A DNA stretch of 64,000 nt from Rhizobacter sp. AJA081-3. Its GTDB lineage: Bacteria; Pseudomonadota; Gammaproteobacteria; Burkholderiales; Burkholderiaceae_C. The translations under genes were made by a program, and so were the position numbers. Below the pieces are notes generated by a model. It saw only the letters and a program-made list of their open reading frames with translations. It did no database searches and was not told the origin of the DNA. Numbering within the stretch: position 1 is the stretch's first letter; each line of letters begins with the position of its first letter. Positions 61,933 to 64,000 of this stretch are shown here, one piece after another. The DNA lies in the NCBI RefSeq assembly GCF_017795745.1, contig NZ_CP059067.1, positions 3,348,001-3,412,000 of the forward strand. Reading direction: 5' to 3'.

Positions 61933-63037
61933 ATGGACATCGAACGCATCAACCAGATCGGCAACACCCTGGCCGACCTGACCTCGCGCACCGAAGCGCT
62001 GCGGAGGTATCTTTGACTACGATCGCAAAGCGCTTCGGCTGAACGAAGTCAACGCCGCGCTCGAGAACCCGAACGTCTGGAACGAGCCCAAGCGGGCGCA
62101 GGAACTCGGCCGCGAGAAGAAGTCGCTGGAGACCGTGGTCGGCACCATCGACCACCTGGCGAGCAACCTCGCCGACAACACCGAGCTGTACGAGATGTCG
62201 AAGGCGGACGCCGACTTCGACGGCCTGGCCGCGATCGAGGCCGAGGCGGGCAAGCTGGCCGAGACCGTCGGGCAGCTCGAGTTCCGCCGCATGTTCAACA
62301 ACCCGGCGGACCCGTCCAACTGCTTCATCGACATCCAGGCCGGAGCCGGCGGCACCGAAGCCTGCGACTGGGCTTCGATGCTGCTGCGCCAGTACCTCAA
62401 GTACTGCGAGCGCAAGGGCTTCAAGACCGAGGTGATGGAAGAGACCGAAGGCGACGTGGCGGGCATCCGCAGCGCCACCATCAAGGTCGAGGGCGAGTAC
62501 GCCTTCGGCCTGCTGCGCACCGAGACCGGCGTGCACCGGCTGGTGCGCAAGAGCCCGTTCGACTCCTCGGGCGGCCGCCACACCAGCTTCGCCAGCCTGT
62601 TCGTCTACCCCGAGGTGGACGACTCGATCGAGATCGAGATCAACCCGGCCGACGTGCGCACCGACACCTTCCGCGCCAGCGGTGCGGGCGGCCAGCACAT
62701 CAACAAGACCGACTCGGCGGTGCGCCTGACGCACATCCCCACCGGCATCGTGGTGCAGTGCCAGAACGACCGCAGCCAGCACCGCAACCGCGACGAGGCC
62801 TGGCAGATGCTGCGCTCGCGCCTGTACGAGCACGAGATGCGCAAGCAGAGGGAGGCGCAGCAGAAGCTCGAGGACACCAAGACCGACGTCGGCTGGGGCC
62901 ACCAGATCCGCAGCTACGTGCTCGACCAGAGCCGCATCAAGGACCTGCGCACCAACGTCGAGATCAGCAACACGCAGAAGGTGCTCGACGGTGACCTCGA
63001 CGCCCTCATCGAAGCGAGCCTGAAGCAAGGTGTCTGA
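61933..63037 (+). CDS. prfB: Peptide chain release factor 2, with programmed +1 frameshift
   Basis: RF2 terminates translation at UGA and UAA. The first 27 codons end in TAT CTT, followed by in-frame TGA at 62014-62016. Reading resumes at 62015 in the +1 frame, giving about 367 residues in total. The SPF tripeptide ([11 protein letters not shown]) that reads the stop codon and the catalytic GGQ motif ([15 protein letters not shown]) are both present. The Shine-Dalgarno-like GGAGG before CTT TGA C matches the known frameshift cassette, which makes RF2 levels self-regulating. Confidence 0.97.
62002..62017 (+). promoter_or_regulatory. RF2 programmed +1 frameshift site
   Basis: CGG AGG TAT CTT TGA C: GGAGG acts as an internal Shine-Dalgarno, followed by slippery CTT and the TGA stop with C after it. 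This is the standard prfB autoregulatory signal. Confidence 0.95.
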
Positions 63038-63713
63038 GGCCGTGTCCAAGGTGCAGGCCTTCCTCTTCGACCTCGATGGCACGCTGATCGACAGCATGCC
63101 GCACCACCACGATGCGTGGGTGGCGTGGCATGCGCGGCGCGGTCTGGCCATCGATGCCAACGCCTTCTTCACGGCCACCGCCGGGCGCTCGAACGACGAG
63201 ATCCTGGCCGACATGTTCCCCGCGGCCTCGGCCGAAGAGCGGCTGGCGATGGCGCACGAGAAGGAAACGCTGTACCGCGAGATCGCCGCGCCGAAGCTGG
63301 CGCTGGTGGCCGGCGCGAAGGAGTTCATCGAGCGCTCGCTGGCCGCCGGCATCCGCCTGGCGGTGTGCACCGCGTCGACGACGGAGAACATGAAGCTCGC
63401 CTTCGCGCGCTTCCCGATCGACCGCTGGGTCGAGACGGTGGTCAGCCCCGCCGACGGCCTGCGCGGTAAGCCGCACCCGGACATCTTTCTGGAAGCCGCG
63501 CGACGGCTCGGCCTGGCGCCTGCGCGCTGCGTCGTCTTCGAGGATGCGCCGCTGGGCATCGAAGGCGCGCGCCGCGCCGGCATGGGCGCCGTGGCCTTGA
63601 CGACCACGCTGCCGCTGGCGGCCTTCTCGAGCTACCCGAACCTGCTGGCGAGCGCGGCGGACTTCCGCACGCTCGCTCCCTCTGCCCTGACGAAAGAAGC
63701 CCCCCATGCGTGA
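63030..63713 (+). CDS. HAD-superfamily phosphatase (beta-phosphoglucomutase/Gph-like)
   Basis: The 227-residue protein has HAD motif [10 protein letters not shown] (nucleophile Asp14), motif [13 protein letters not shown], and motif [19 protein letters not shown] with [16 protein letters not shown]. The cap insertion is of the subclass that includes phosphoglycolate and beta-phosphoglucomutase-type enzymes. GTG 63030 is chosen as start and overlaps the prfB stop region. The exact phosphate substrate is unknown. Confidence 0.9.
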   Translation: MSEAVSKVQAFLFDLDGTLIDSMPHHHDAWVAWHARRGLAIDANAFFTATAGRSNDEILADMFPAASAEERLAMAHEKETLYREIAAPKLALVAGAKEFIERSLAAGIRLAVCTASTTENMKLAFARFPIDRWVETVVSPADGLRGKPHPDIFLEAARRLGLAPARCVVFEDAPLGIEGARRAGMGAVALTTTLPLAAFSSYPNLLASAADFRTLAPSALTKEAPHA

Positions 63714-64000
63714 AGGCATTGCCCAAGCAGTACGACGCGCCGACTACGCCGCGCCGGCCTACTGGATCCGCAGCGTCGAGCTCACCTTCGACCTCGACCC
63801 GGTGCGCACCATCGTCGCCAGCCGCATGGCCATCGTGCGCAACGCCGCCGGCGCCGGCGGCCCGCTTCGCCTGCACGGCGAGGATCTCGAGCCGCTGCGC
63901 GTGCTCGCCAACGGGCAGAGCGTGTCGTTCCGCAGCGAGGCCGGCGAGCTGGTCATCGACAACCCGCCCGAGGGTGACTTCACGCTGGAGATCCGCAACA
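63706..64000 (+). CDS. pepN: Aminopeptidase N (M1 family), N-terminal part cut by window edge
   Basis: Only the first 98 residues are visible: [44 protein letters not shown] and DLEPLRVLANGQSV. These fit the N-terminal beta domain of PepN of M1 zinc aminopeptidases. The catalytic HExxH region lies beyond the window. The start overlaps the HAD gene by 8 bases, so they are probably co-transcribed. Confidence 0.88.
   Translation, partial: MREGIAQAVRRADYAAPAYWIRSVELTFDLDPVRTIVASRMAIVRNAAGAGGPLRLHGEDLEPLRVLANGQSVSFRSEAGELVIDNPPEGDFTLEIRN

Overview
The window is 64 kb of very GC-rich, gene-dense bacterial DNA. Many genes overlap at ATGA or GTGA junctions, and almost every antisense frame is open. 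Gene content points to a betaproteobacterium of the order Burkholderiales, probably near the Rubrivivax/Leptothrix/Ideonella group. The pointers are DUF3717, DUF2917, a short RNB-type exoribonuclease, a tupBCA cluster with a ModE-like regulator, a SenA/EgtB-like enzyme and a VC_2705-type symporter with its DUF485 partner. This placement is inference from gene families. No rRNA, tRNA, CRISPR array, insertion sequence or prophage was recognised, and the DNA reads as ordinary chromosome.

Layout. 1-3.7 kb: three-subunit molybdenum hydroxylase (2Fe-2S, form II large subunit, FAD subunit cut by the window edge). 3.8-6 kb: MFS transporter and a DUF6544-like protein. 6-10.2 kb: tungstate/molybdate ABC operon (tupB, tupC, tupA and a second ModA-like binding protein), divergent from a ModE-like regulator. 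The same 20-bp sequence (18/20 identical) lies upstream of the molybdoenzyme operon and over the start of the regulator. 10.2-12.7 kb: AlkB-like hydroxylase behind a SenA/EgtB-like enzyme. 12.7-18.8 kb: small conserved proteins, a MATE pump, an RNase II-family gene broken by a 52-bp tandem duplication, CsbD and BON stress proteins, YbaK, and a hydrolase lipoprotein. 18.8-25.2 kb: LanC-like protein, DUF2332, aldo/keto reductase, methyltransferase, DUF4256, and a DUF2975/Cro-type regulator operon. 25.3-31.3 kb: an E1 alpha/beta pair without E2 or E3, and a MocR regulator with an MFS transporter and an epimerase-like gene. 31.3-35.6 kb: Kup potassium transporter next to a KdpE/KdpD-like two-component pair.

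35.6-39.7 kb: thioesterase, transglutaminase-like, nitroreductase-like and acyl-CoA synthetase genes. 39.7-47.8 kb: the most system-like block, with an ECF sigma factor, a membrane Ser/Thr kinase with a TPR-like tail, and a five-gene operon of exported proteins (a Pro-Ala-rich lipoprotein, a small membrane protein, a CsgG-like lipoprotein and two secreted unknowns). The kinase gene and the five-gene operon carry the same two-block promoter-like element with identical spacing. This suggests one sigma factor drives both. 47.8-61.7 kb: acetyltransferase, hydrolase, DnaQ-like exonuclease with a cNMP/CBS/DUF294 protein, a Na+/H+ antiporter operon, a MASE1 histidine kinase with a FixJ-like regulator, a CaCA exchanger, the symporter/DUF485 pair and a TPR protein. 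61.9-64 kb: prfB with its programmed +1 frameshift, a HAD phosphatase, and the start of pepN.

Three conserved genes show sequence lesions: the exoribonuclease duplication, a paired one-base deletion and insertion that removes the catalytic lysine of the acyl-CoA synthetase, and a locally frame-shifted stretch in the kinase domain. They may be real mutations or sequencing errors, and raw reads would settle it. All functional assignments come from reading motifs; no database search was made.
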